DNA of 64,000 nt from Mesorhizobium sp. SOD10 (GTDB taxonomy: Bacteria; Pseudomonadota; Alphaproteobacteria; Rhizobiales; Rhizobiaceae): the NCBI GenBank assembly GCA_000824805.1, contig CCNA01000060.1:124001-188000 (forward strand), written 5' to 3'. Positions 9,189 through 17,436 of this stretch are shown here, piece by piece. Within the stretch, counting starts at the first letter, position 1. Every line of letters begins with the position of its first letter. Under the pieces are notes generated by a model that saw only the letters and a program-made list of their open reading frames with translations, made no database searches and was not told the DNA's origin. Made by a program: the position numbers and the translations under genes.

Positions 9189-10460
9189 TTAGACCGGTTC
9201 CCGCGCCATGACAAGGCAGGTGTTCTGGCCGCCGAAGCCGAAGGAGTTCGACAAAACCGTTCCGACCTCGGCGTTGCGCTTCTTGTTCGGCACCACGTCG
9301 AGGACAATAGCCGGATCGGGATTGTCGTAATTGATGGTGGGCGGGATGACGCTTTCGCGCATGGTCATCAGCGAGAAGGCAGCCTCCACCGCGCCGGCGG
9401 CGGACAATGTGTGGCCGATCATCGACTTGTTCGACGAGATCGGCATCGAGCCGATGCGCTCGCCGAACACGGTCGACAGCGACAGGTGCTCCATCTTGTC
9501 GTTCTCAGGCGTCGAGGTGCCGTGGGCGTTGACGTAGTCGATCTCGTCTTCGCTCAAACCAGCATCGGCAAGGGCGGCACGCACCGCCGCGATCGCCGGC
9601 GAGCCGTCGGGCTTGGAGCGGGTGCGGTGAAAGTCGTCGGCCTTCTCGCCGCAGCCGCGCATGATGCCGAGGATCGTCGCGCCGCGGGCAAGCGCCGCCT
9701 CCAGCGATTCCAACACCAGCGCGCCCGAACCCTCGGCCAGCACGAAGCCATCGCGGTCCTTGGAGAAGGGCTTTGAGGCCTTCTCAGGGATGTCGTTGTG
9801 GGTGGAGAGCGCCGAGAGCAGCGAGAAGCGGATCAGCGCCTCGGCCGTCGCCGAGCCGTCGGCGCCGATCGACAGTGCCTTGTCGCACTCGCCGCGCCGG
9901 ATCGCCTCGACGCCGAGCTGGATGGCGGTGGCGCCCGAGGCGCAGGCGGTCGAGAGCGTGATCGGCAGACCACGCGTGCCGAAGCGATCGGCCAGCCGGT
10001 CGGCGATCGAGCCGAACTGGGTGGTCTCGAACACGTCGAGCTCCTTCAGCCCGCGCGCCACCCTCAGCAGCCTTTCGGCGCCTGCTTCCTGCTTGTCGGA
10101 ATTATAGAGCGAGAAACGGTCGGCCCAGTCGAGTTCGACCGGCGGCGAGGCCAGGAAAAGCGGGCCGCCGAAATCGCCGGAATCGAGGCCTGCTTCAGAG
10201 ACGGCCTCCTGGGCCGCGGTCTCGGCCAGCTCGTAAGTGAGGTGGCTGGCGCCCTTCGAACTCGAGGGCAGGAAGTCGACCATGCCGGAAATGCGGGTGT
10301 TGAGTTGATCGACGGGAAAGCGGGTGATCGGATGGATACCGGATTTGCCCGAGGTCAGCGCCGCCCAATTATCGGCCTTGCCGACGCCGAGTGAGGTCAC
10401 CACGCCGATGCCGGTAACGGCGACGATCGGCCTTCCCATGTGATCGCGAAGATTGGCCAT
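9189..10460 (-). CDS. fabF1XL: Beta-ketoacyl-ACP synthase FabF1XL, active-site complete
   Basis: A 423-residue condensing enzyme of the FabF (KAS II) family. The catalytic triad is intact: C173 in STACASGA, H313 in NAHGTSTP and H350 in SMIGHTLSAAGA. It should elongate AcpXL-bound chains towards C28 for lipid A. MANLRD is used as start; the longer open frame upstream is a shadow of the second synthase. It follows that partner by 74 bases, a gap filled by a palindromic repeat. It and the next gene upstream probably form a pair in which only this subunit condenses. Confidence 0.88.
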   Translation of the reverse strand: MANLRDHMGRPIVAVTGIGVVTSLGVGKADNWAALTSGKSGIHPITRFPVDQLNTRISGMVDFLPSSSKGASHLTYELAETAAQEAVSEAGLDSGDFGGPLFLASPPVELDWADRFSLYNSDKQEAGAERLLRVARGLKELDVFETTQFGSIADRLADRFGTRGLPITLSTACASGATAIQLGVEAIRRGECDKALSIGADGSATAEALIRFSLLSALSTHNDIPEKASKPFSKDRDGFVLAEGSGALVLESLEAALARGATILGIMRGCGEKADDFHRTRSKPDGSPAIAAVRAALADAGLSEDEIDYVNAHGTSTPENDKMEHLSLSTVFGERIGSMPISSNKSMIGHTLSAAGAVEAAFSLMTMRESVIPPTINYDNPDPAIVLDVVPNKKRNAEVGTVLSNSFGFGGQNTCLVMAREPV

Positions 10461-10481
10461 GCTTTGTCTGCCTCTTATCGA

Positions 10482-10532
10482 GCAATTCCAGGAAGTGTGT
10501 AGCGGTTTTCCATCCGGAATTGCGGAAAACCG
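10482..10532. repeat. Interlocked palindromic intergenic repeat
   Basis: Two inverted repeats interlock in this 51-base stretch. GCAATTCC (10482-10489) pairs with GGAATTGC (10516-10523), and CGGTTTTCC (10503-10511) pairs with GGAAAACCG (10524-10532). The composition resembles the short palindromic repeats scattered between rhizobial genes. It fills the gap between the two ketoacyl synthase genes and could form alternative hairpins in the mRNA. Confidence 0.6.
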
Positions 10533-10534
10533 AT

Positions 10535-11725
10535 CTAAGCGGCTTTGACCAGCCCCAGGCCTTCGAATTGGTGATAGCCGATCGCGGTTGCAAGAACGGA
10601 ATTGGGGGCGCCTTCGAATGGGCGCTCCACTGTTGCATCGAAGACAGGGTAGGGAGCCTTGCGGTCGACGGCGAGCGCCGCGAGCGCCACGGCGAACGGG
10701 AACTGCGCTTCCTTCATATGGCCGGTCAGCGTCGAAAAGGCACGCGCGGCCAAGGCCGGGTTGGCGTCGAGCACCGCTTTTTCGGCCGCGGTGGCGGCGT
10801 GGGCGCCAGAGGCGGCGGAAATCGTCAGCAGGTCGCCATCGGGAAGTTGGGCCTGCTTCAGCAGCGCAGCGATCTCTGAATTCAACTCGCCTTGCCGGCG
10901 CCTGGCGCGGCCGGAGACGACGGGGCCAAGTTCGGCATAGATCTTGCGGCCGCGGTTTTTTGCGTGCTCGCGCTGTTCCAGCACCAGGAAGGCGCCGCCG
11001 GAGCCCGTCACCACACCGCCGCCTTCCGCCCCCTGGCGTTGCCAGACCGGCTTCCACGGGCCGCGATGCAGGTAGCCGGCAAGCTCATAGCCGAGCAGCA
11101 TGTCGGAATGTTCTGTCTGGAACGCGCCGCCGACCAGAACATGGGTCGACTGCCCGGAGCGGATGCGCGCGGCCGCAGTCTCGACGGCCGCGACGCCGGC
11201 GCCTTCCTCACCCATGAAGGTGCGGGAGGAACCGGTGACCTTGTGGACGATCGAGATGTTTCCGGCGAGCAGGTTCGAGAGCTGGGCAAGGAACAAAGTC
11301 GGCCGCAGTTCGGTGGTCAGCTTCTCGTTGAGCAGCACGTCGCGGTCGTTGCGGCTCTCGGAGGCTGCAAGGATCGCGGCATCGACGGCTTCGTCGCGCT
11401 CGCCGCCGCCGGCCGCCACCACCATGTCCATGGTGGTGCAAAGCTCGTCATTGCCCTTGATACCGGCGTCGTCCAGCGCCAGGCCGGCGGCATAGGTGCC
11501 GAGCCGCTGCCAGGTTTCCATCTGGCGCTGGTCGCCGCGCTTGGCGATCTGCAGGTTCCAGTCGATCTCGGGCAGGGGATGGATCGTATAGGGCGCGAAG
11601 CGCGCCGCATCGAGCACCGGCTGGAAACCAGGCTGCGTCAGCTTCTGCCAGTGCGCGTCGGGGCCTTCTCCCAATGAAGAGACAAGGCCTATGCCGGTGA
11701 TGACGACGTCGTGCGGGCTGCTCAT
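10535..11725 (-). CDS. fabF2XL: Ketoacyl synthase-like FabF2XL lacking the active-site cysteine
   Basis: A 396-residue protein with the thiolase fold of KAS enzymes (N-terminal VVITGIGLVSSLGEG, C-terminal GHMKEAQFPFAVALAALA). Where active synthases carry the nucleophilic cysteine there is SSRTFMGEEGAG (about residues 166-177), and the only cysteine in the protein is C96. It resembles chain-length-factor subunits of type II polyketide synthases and the known FabF2XL proteins of rhizobia. It probably forms a heterodimer with FabF1XL and sets chain length rather than condensing by itself. It starts 33 bases after the acpXL stop. In other rhizobia fabZ lies between these two genes; here there is no room for it. 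Confidence 0.82.
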   Translation of the reverse strand: MSSPHDVVITGIGLVSSLGEGPDAHWQKLTQPGFQPVLDAARFAPYTIHPLPEIDWNLQIAKRGDQRQMETWQRLGTYAAGLALDDAGIKGNDELCTTMDMVVAAGGGERDEAVDAAILAASESRNDRDVLLNEKLTTELRPTLFLAQLSNLLAGNISIVHKVTGSSRTFMGEEGAGVAAVETAAARIRSGQSTHVLVGGAFQTEHSDMLLGYELAGYLHRGPWKPVWQRQGAEGGGVVTGSGGAFLVLEQREHAKNRGRKIYAELGPVVSGRARRRQGELNSEIAALLKQAQLPDGDLLTISAASGAHAATAAEKAVLDANPALAARAFSTLTGHMKEAQFPFAVALAALAVDRKAPYPVFDATVERPFEGAPNSVLATAIGYHQFEGLGLVKAA

Positions 11726-11758
11726 GGACGGCCGTGGATCAAGCAGGCGAGCGCCACA

Positions 11759-12040
11759 TCAGGCGTTCTTGGCCGCGACGAGCGCGTCGATCTTGGCGCA
11801 CAGGTTCTTCATGACGAAATAATCGTCGGTCGAAGCCTTGCCGTCGTTGACTTCCTGCGTCCACTTCTCGAGCGGCACCTTGATGCCGAATTCCTTGTCG
11901 ATGGCGAAGACGATGTCGAGGAAATCGAGGCTGTCGATGCCGAGATCGTCGATCGTGTGGCTCTCGGGCGTGATGGTGTCGATGTCGATCTCGCTGGTGT
12001 CGGCAATGATCTTGGCGACTTTCTCGAACGTGGTGGACAA
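11759..12040 (-). CDS. acpXL: Acyl carrier protein AcpXL for very-long-chain lipid A fatty acids
   Basis: A 93-residue acidic carrier protein with the phosphopantetheine site DDLGIDSLDF (serine 37). Sequence and neighbours match AcpXL, the dedicated carrier on which rhizobia build the C28 lipid A chain. It would be modified by a phosphopantetheinyl transferase and used by the condensing enzymes encoded downstream. The start codon is TTG (12038-12040), supported by a GGAAGAG site about three to nine bases upstream and by the family N-terminus; no ATG is available nearby. It is the first gene of the island, so the promoter should lie in 12041-12170. Confidence 0.92.
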   Translation of the reverse strand: MSTTFEKVAKIIADTSEIDIDTITPESHTIDDLGIDSLDFLDIVFAIDKEFGIKVPLEKWTQEVNDGKASTDDYFVMKNLCAKIDALVAAKNA

Positions 12041-12170
12041 GGGCTCTTCCTTCGGTTGCGGGCGGAATCTGTCCGCATCTTGTTTGGGCGCTGTCTAATC
12101 GGTTTTTCCCGGCAGGAAAAGGCCTGATGCGCCGGGGGGAGATGGGTAGAGGGTTGCGGAAAGGCAAGAA

Positions 12171-12195
12171 GGGCCGCCGGTCGAACCGGCGGCCC
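12171..12195 (-). terminator. Hairpin terminator after slipin
   Basis: An 11-base-pair GC-rich perfect hairpin (arms 12171-12181 and 12185-12195, loop of three) lies 27 bases beyond the slipin stop codon. On the minus strand it is followed by TTCTTGCC, a weak T-rich tail. It separates the slipin gene from the acpXL island. Confidence 0.65.
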
Positions 12196-12222
12196 TTCCC
12201 ATTTTACGCCGCGTCAAGTCTG

Positions 12223-13361
12223 CTATTCGCGGAGCTTGACCAGATCGTTGAGCAGCCCGCCCGTCCCGTTGTGGACGGTGAGCCGCTCGACCTTGCCGGC
12301 GATGGCTTCGAGAGCCTCGAGCTCCTTCAGCCGCAGCATCACCGGGTTCTCGGCCATCACCTTGGCCGTGTTGAGCAGCGAACGCGTGGCGTTCGTCTCC
12401 TCGCGGCGGCGGATGACGTTGGCCTCGGCCTGCTTCTCGGCCGAAACCACCTGGTTGAGAATCTCGCGCATATCGCCCGGCAGGATCACATCCTTGAGAG
12501 CAATATCGCTGACTTCGACGCCGATCGCGGCCATGTCGTCGCGCACCTTGGCCGCCGCGTCCTCGTCGACCGTGACCTTCTTGTCGAGGATCTGGTCGAG
12601 CGTGAGCGCGCCAAGCGTCTTGCGGAAGGCGTACTGCAGGGCACGGTAGAGGGCTTCCGGGAAGTCCTTCACCGCGCTCACCGCCGTCACCGGATCGACG
12701 ACCCGGTACTCGGCGGCGATGTTGACGCGGATCGTCACGCGATCCTTGGTCAGCACCTCCTGCCCGGCGACATCGAGCGACTGGCGCTTGATGTCGACGA
12801 CCTTCACCTGGACCATGCGGCCGACATTCCAGAAGGCGTGCACACCCGCGGCAAGCGTGCGGGTGTAGACGCCATCCACGAACAGCAACCCGACCTGGCC
12901 GTCCACGACCGGATAGAGGAACACGTGCTCCGTCTTGCGAGCCTGGCCGATCCGGCGCATCAAGGCCGGATCGACGGCGAGATCGGCCGCCGTGTCGACG
13001 GACGTCACCTTCCACGGGCCGGCATCCGTCCACAGCACAAGCTTGCGATCCGGGATGAGCACGGCATGCAAGGCCGTCGCGCGACGACGGCGACGTCGGT
13101 ACGCCCGGTGCGGACGACGGTGAAATGACGCGCGGCCACATCCGGGAGCTTGTCGAACAACGCCTTCTCGTAAGCCGAAACGAATTCCGGGTTCTTCAGG
13201 TCGTGCCTGGAGATTTCCAGGTTCCCGCGCCGGTTGGCGAGCCAATGTTCGCCCGGCATCAGGACCGCCTGGATCTCGCCCTTGTAGAGGGCGACGGCAC
13301 GTTCATTTTCCTTCACGAGGACGCGCTGGCGTCCAAGAAGCTTTTCGAGAATGGTCTTCAT
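12223..13361 (-). pseudogene. Slipin (SPFH/band 7 membrane protein), frameshifted
   Basis: Two frames together encode one slipin. The first runs from MKTILEKLLGRQRV at 13361 to about VRTGRTDVAVV. The second continues from ALHAVLIPDRKLVLWTDAG to the stop at 12223. They meet at about 13068-13076, and one extra base there would restore a protein of about 379 residues. The SPFH core is recognisable (VNIAAEYRVVDPVTAV, IGVEVSDIALKDVILPGDMR, then a helical tail). Slipins are membrane-associated scaffold proteins. No membrane segment is obvious at the N-terminus. The single-base shift may be a real mutation or a sequencing error, since both halves keep clean coding character. Confidence 0.8.
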
Positions 13362-13703
13362 TGTCTTACTCCTGTCGGGCATGGCCCCATGCGAGGCGTC
13401 ACGTCATGCGTCGATCATCCTTTTCGTTTCTCGGTTCACGTCGTCTCTTCACAGTTCCGGGCACGAATGATCCGGGGACCGGTGGCATCCACCACGGCGG
13501 GCCTTCGGGAGCGGATCGCGGGGCGGCAAAGCGGGCGCCGAAGGCCGAAGCCTTCCTTGCCGGCACTGCCGCGCCTTGATCGTCACCGCGGGCCTGGCCG
13601 CGAGCCGATGGCGCAGGACATCGCCGTCCGGCGAGGCCGGAGCCCGCCATCCGTGAAGTCCTCGCATTCCGGTCCCCGGACCGTTTTTGGATGGCTTAAC
13701 AGG
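13362..13703. other. Intergenic region between slipin and the tRNA-like pair
   Basis: This 342-base stretch contains no gene I can support. Short open frames on both strands (for example 13361-13579 plus and 13399-13650 minus) show no recognisable domain or ribosome site. The slipin promoter should lie near its left end. A T-rich patch lies at 13684-13688, just beyond the tRNA-Lys-like sequence. Confidence 0.5.
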
Positions 13704-13777
13704 CCAGTGGAGAAGGATTCGAACCTTCGACCGTCAGATTAAAAGTCTGATGCTCTACCCAACTGAGCTATCCGTGG
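13704..13777 (-). tRNA. tRNA-Lys(TTT)-like gene with a defective acceptor stem
   Basis: The D arm (GCTC/GAGC), the anticodon arm with loop CTTTTAA (anticodon TTT, lysine) and the T arm (GAAGG/CCTTC) all fold well. The acceptor stem does not: the 5' strand CCACGGA pairs with the 3' strand TCCACTG only at four of seven positions, with three consecutive internal mismatches. Its first three bases are also the CCA end of the tRNA-like gene upstream. No CCA is encoded. This is probably a decayed or rearranged copy. Confidence 0.5.
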
Positions 13778-13848
13778 TGCTGATGAAGGGACTCGAACCC
13801 CTGACCTCCGGACCCAAATCCGGCGCTCTACCTCTGAGCTACATCGGC
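13778..13848 (-). tRNA. tRNA-Pro(TGG)-like gene with a six-base anticodon loop
   Basis: A cloverleaf can be drawn with acceptor GCCGATG/CATCAGC (one mismatch), D arm GCTC/GAGC, and T arm AGGGG/CCCTT. An A discriminator is followed by an encoded CCA at 13775-13777. The anticodon stem CCGGA/TCCGG closes a loop of only six bases, TTTGGG, where seven are expected. TGG is the likely anticodon (proline). The short loop and the overlap with the next tRNA-like gene suggest a pseudogene or a non-standard tRNA. Confidence 0.45.
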
Positions 13849-14060
13849 GATCCCACCACCCGAAACGGCACCGTACACAGCGCGGCAAAGCCGGCTGCGC
13901 GGGCGGAGGCGTAAGCTCCAACCGTTGTGCTCGCTTCGGTTTTCGTGACCGGGAGCGCGCCTATAGACCCTGCGACGGGTTGTCGCAAGCGGCATTGTCG
14001 CGGCGAATTTGCGGCTTCTTCCGGGAGTGGTATTTCAGCAACACTGGCCGGCGCGATGCG

Positions 14061-14621
14061 TTAGAAAGTTACGCGCCCCAACACCTTGAGGCCGTCGCCG
14101 TCCGGCGCCACGACCACGGCCTCGCCCTCGCGCGGCGCCACGCCGGTGAGCGCCTCGATATTTTCCAGATGCGTGACCAGCACCAGGTTGTCGGAGCCGG
14201 AATAACCACGGATCTCCTTCATCACCGCTTCCATTTGCGCGGCCTTTGCCGCTGGGTCGGTCTTGAGCAGGTCGAGCGGCGCGAAGGGCTGCGGCTCGGA
14301 TTCGAACGCGATGCGAGCGGTGTCGAGGCAGCGGCAATAGCGGCTGGACAGCACATGATCGATCGGCGCCGCGCGCGCCGCGAACAGCGCGCCGATGCGG
14401 CTTGCCTGCTGCTTGCCGCGCTCGGACAGATTGAGCTGGGTGGCGCAATTGCCGATGTCGAAATTCGCCGGGTCCGTCGCCCCGGTGACGAAGGCGTGGC
14501 GAAGCAGCACGACATGGCCGCCGTCGCGCAGCAGTGCCCAGCCGGCATCGGTCGCATGGGCAAGGCTCGGAACAGCCAGGAGAAAAAGCGCCAGAACAAG
14601 TCGCAGCATCGGAAGTCCCAT
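14061..14621 (-). CDS. Exported histidine phosphatase family protein
   Basis: A protein of about 186 residues with a signal peptide (MLRLVLALFLLAVPSLAHA) and a histidine phosphatase (phosphoglycerate mutase-like) domain. The phospho-accepting histidine lies in VVLLRHAFVTG, where the usual RHG is RHA. A second catalytic histidine is in LVLVTHLENIEAL. It probably acts on a phosphorylated substrate in the periplasm; the substrate is unknown. The start is uncertain: 14621 or 14609 both leave a full signal peptide, and no strong ribosome site distinguishes them. It is divergent from the AEC transporter gene. Confidence 0.75.
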   Translation of the reverse strand: MGLPMLRLVLALFLLAVPSLAHATDAGWALLRDGGHVVLLRHAFVTGATDPANFDIGNCATQLNLSERGKQQASRIGALFAARAAPIDHVLSSRYCRCLDTARIAFESEPQPFAPLDLLKTDPAAKAAQMEAVMKEIRGYSGSDNLVLVTHLENIEALTGVAPREGEAVVVAPDGDGLKVLGRVTF

Positions 14622-14762
14622 GGCGGCCCGGGCGAGACCAAGGCCGTGATTGGCATATAGGGACCGCAAAGCCGTCCGGAAAACAAGCGGAGGCGCCGGC
14701 GCGCCGCCGATTGCACCGCGGTCGGGCCTCGCCTATCACGGGAAGATGTCTCCGCCCGCAAA

Positions 14763-15713
14763 ATGACTCCGCTCACAGAAACCGTCCTCTTCGTCTTCAG
14801 CCTTGTGGCGCTCGGCTATCTGGCCGGACTCACCTTCTATCTGAAGCCGGCGAGCGGGGAGGGCATTTCCGAATTCGCCGTCAACGTGGCGATGCCGCTG
14901 CTTTTGTTCCAGACCATGGTCAAGTCGGATTTCCACGGCGTCACGCCTTGGTTGCTGTGGGGCGCCTATTTTGCGGCCGTCGCCATCACCTGGGCCGCGG
15001 GCCATCTGGTGATAACCCGCATCTTCGGCCGGGACGCCCGCGCCGGCATCGTCGGGGGCGTTTCCTCGGCCTATTCCAATATCGTCCTGCTCGGTGCGCC
15101 GTTCATCCTGGGCATTTTCGGCGCCAACGGCTTCGAGGTGCTGTCGCTGCTGGTCTCGATTCACCTGCCGGTCATGATGATGGCCTCGATCGTGCTGTTC
15201 GAGATGTTCGGGCGCGGCAGCGATGAGGCGGTGCATCCGCTGCGCGTGGTCAAAAGCTTCCTCAGGCGGCTGTTCATCAACCCGCTGATCATCGGCATTC
15301 TGGCGGGGCTCGCCTGGCGCCTCACCGGCGCGCCGATGCCGGACCTCGCCGAGCGGCTGGTCGACACGCTTGCCGATACCGCCGGCCCGGTGGCACTGTT
15401 CGCGATGGGGCTCAGCCTGCGCCGCTTCGGCATTTCCGGCAACATCGGGCCGGCGCTGGCGCTGTCGGCGCTGAAGCTGTTCCTGATGCCGGCGCTGGTT
15501 CTCGCCTTCGTATGGCTGCTCGGCCTGCCGCCGCTGACGGCCAAGGTCGCGGTGGTGGTTGCAGCGCTCCCTTCGGGCATCAATTCCTATCTGATCGCCG
15601 TCCAGTTCAACACCGGCCAGGCGTTGGCCTCGAACCAGATGACGCTTGCCACCGCAAGCGCGGTGGTGACCACGTCGTTCTGGCTGACGGTGGTCATCCA
15701 CGTCTTCGGATAG
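14763..15713 (+). CDS. AEC family transporter (auxin efflux carrier type)
   Basis: A 316-residue membrane protein with about ten hydrophobic segments in two halves, the layout of the AEC family. The centre contains a polar loop (FGRGSDEAVHPLRVV), and the last third carries the family pattern VVVAALPSGINSYLIAVQF. Bacterial members move small organic acids such as malate or malonate, or amino acid derivatives; the substrate is not evident here. It is transcribed away from the histidine phosphatase gene and stands alone, with a 171-base gap before the aldehyde dehydrogenase. Confidence 0.87.
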   Translation: MTPLTETVLFVFSLVALGYLAGLTFYLKPASGEGISEFAVNVAMPLLLFQTMVKSDFHGVTPWLLWGAYFAAVAITWAAGHLVITRIFGRDARAGIVGGVSSAYSNIVLLGAPFILGIFGANGFEVLSLLVSIHLPVMMMASIVLFEMFGRGSDEAVHPLRVVKSFLRRLFINPLIIGILAGLAWRLTGAPMPDLAERLVDTLADTAGPVALFAMGLSLRRFGISGNIGPALALSALKLFLMPALVLAFVWLLGLPPLTAKVAVVVAALPSGINSYLIAVQFNTGQALASNQMTLATASAVVTTSFWLTVVIHVFG

Positions 15714-15884
15714 AGGCGCTGAGCGCGGCTCGCTTTTGCTGGCCCAAGCCCTATATGCCATCTTGTGATTGCTTGCCCGCCTTTCCCTAGGTAAGAGCAG
15801 TGCGCCGGCGTGCGGCTCTTGAAGCACGCTTCAACGGATATCCAGAAAAACGGCCCGATCAGCGCGCCGAACGGAGGCCAGACC

Positions 15885-17342
15885 ATGCTTCAGAAAACCA
15901 GCCATTTCATGCGCCAGGCCAATCTTATCAATGGTGAATGGGTGCAGGCCGACAGCGGCCAGACCATCGACGTCAACAACCCGGCAACCGGCCTCAAGAT
16001 CGGCACCGTGCCGAAGGCCGGCAAGGCCGAGACCCGCCGCGCCATCGAAGCGGCCGAGGAAGCCTTCAAGAGCTGGCGCAAGACCACCGCGCTCGAGCGC
16101 TCGAAGCTCCTGCGCAAGCTGCATGACGCGATGATGGACAATCAGGACGTTCTGGCCGAGCTGCTCACCATCGAGCAGGGCAAGTCGCTCACCGAGTCCA
16201 AGGGCGAGATCGGCTCGGCCGCGGCCTACATCCTGTGGTTCGCCGAGGAAGGCCGCCGCGTCTATGGCGACATCGTGCCCTCGCCATGGGGCGACCGCCG
16301 CATCCTGGTCACCAAGGAGCCGGTCGGCGTCATCGCCGCCATCACGCCGTGGAACTTCCCGTCCTCCATGCTTGCCCGCAAGATCGGCCCGGCTTTGGCC
16401 GCCGGCTGCACCGCGGTTGTGAAGCCGGCTTCGCAGACGCCTTATTCCGGGCTCGCCTGGGGCGCGCTGGTCGAGGAAGTCGGCTTCCCGAAAGGCGTCG
16501 TCAACGTCGTCACCGGTTCGGCCGGCGAGATCGGCGACGAGCTCTGCACCAATCCGCTGGTCAAGAAGATCACCTTCACCGGCTCGACCGAGGTCGGCAA
16601 GATCCTGATCCAGAAGTCGGCCTCGACAGTCAAGAAAGTGTCGATGGAGCTTGGCGGCAACGCGCCGTTCCTGGTCTTCGACGACGCCGATGTCGACCGC
16701 GCGGTGGCCGGCGCCATCACCGCCAAATACCGCAATTCCGGTCAGACCTGCGTGTGCACCAACCGCTTCCTCGTGGAGGCCGGCATCTACGACAAGTTCG
16801 TCGAGAAGCTGGCTGAGGCCAGCAACAATCTGAAGGTCGGCTCGGGCCTGGAGGAAGGCGTGCAGCAGGGACCGCTGATCGACGAGAAGGCGGTCGAGAA
16901 GGTCGAGGAATTCATCGCCGACGCGACGTCGAAGGGCGGCAAGGTGGTCGCCGGCGGCAAGCGCCATGCGCTGGGCGGCTCGTTCTTCCAGCCGACGGTC
17001 ATCGCCGGCGCCACGCCGAACATGCGCTTCATGAAGGAAGAGATCTTTGGGCCGATCGCGCCCGTGTTCAAGTTCGAGACTGAGGAAGAGGCGGTCGCCA
17101 TGGCCAACGACACCGAGTTCGGCCTCGCCGCCTATTTCTACACCGGCGATCTCGGCCGCGCCTTCCGGGTGATGGAAGGCCTGAAATACGGCATGGTCGG
17201 CGTCAATGAAGGCCTGATCACCACGCCGGAAGCGCCGTTCGGCGGCGTCAAGGAATCCGGCCTTGGCCGCGAAGGCGGGCATCAGGGCATCGAGGACTAT
17301 CTCGACACCAAATATGCCTGCTTCGGCGGCCTCGGACTCTGA
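15885..17342 (+). CDS. gabD: NAD(P)-dependent succinate-semialdehyde dehydrogenase
   Basis: A 485-residue aldehyde dehydrogenase of the GabD group. The cofactor loop FTGSTEVGK, the general base E255 in MELGGNAP and the nucleophile C289 in SGQTCVCTN are in place. Such enzymes oxidise succinate semialdehyde to succinate, closing the GABA shunt; glutarate semialdehyde is another possible substrate. The start at 15885 is chosen because GGAGG lies seven bases before it. An earlier in-frame start at 15810 has no such site. No GABA aminotransferase gene is adjacent. Confidence 0.88.
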   Translation: MLQKTSHFMRQANLINGEWVQADSGQTIDVNNPATGLKIGTVPKAGKAETRRAIEAAEEAFKSWRKTTALERSKLLRKLHDAMMDNQDVLAELLTIEQGKSLTESKGEIGSAAAYILWFAEEGRRVYGDIVPSPWGDRRILVTKEPVGVIAAITPWNFPSSMLARKIGPALAAGCTAVVKPASQTPYSGLAWGALVEEVGFPKGVVNVVTGSAGEIGDELCTNPLVKKITFTGSTEVGKILIQKSASTVKKVSMELGGNAPFLVFDDADVDRAVAGAITAKYRNSGQTCVCTNRFLVEAGIYDKFVEKLAEASNNLKVGSGLEEGVQQGPLIDEKAVEKVEEFIADATSKGGKVVAGGKRHALGGSFFQPTVIAGATPNMRFMKEEIFGPIAPVFKFETEEEAVAMANDTEFGLAAYFYTGDLGRAFRVMEGLKYGMVGVNEGLITTPEAPFGGVKESGLGREGGHQGIEDYLDTKYACFGGLGL

Positions 17343-17357
17343 CGCCAATTCTTGGGA

Positions 17358-17382
17358 GAGGGCAGGCTTTGAGCCTGCCCTT
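17358..17382 (+). terminator. Hairpin after the aldehyde dehydrogenase gene
   Basis: GGGCAGGC (17360-17367) pairs with GCCTGCCC (17373-17380) around a five-base loop, beginning 18 bases after the stop codon. The T-tract is weak (TTGCC), so efficiency as an intrinsic terminator is uncertain. Confidence 0.5.
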
Positions 17383-17436
17383 GCCGGATGACACGCGGCC
17401 GGCCTAAATGCACGGATCGGAAATGACATTTCGGGC

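Noticed and set aside
13361..13579. A 72-codon plus-strand gene upstream of slipin
   Set aside because: No ribosome site, no recognisable domain, and an overlapping open frame of similar quality on the other strand.
13704..13848. tRNA pair as the attachment site of a genomic island
   Set aside because: No integrase, direct repeat of the tRNA end or change in composition was seen on either side.
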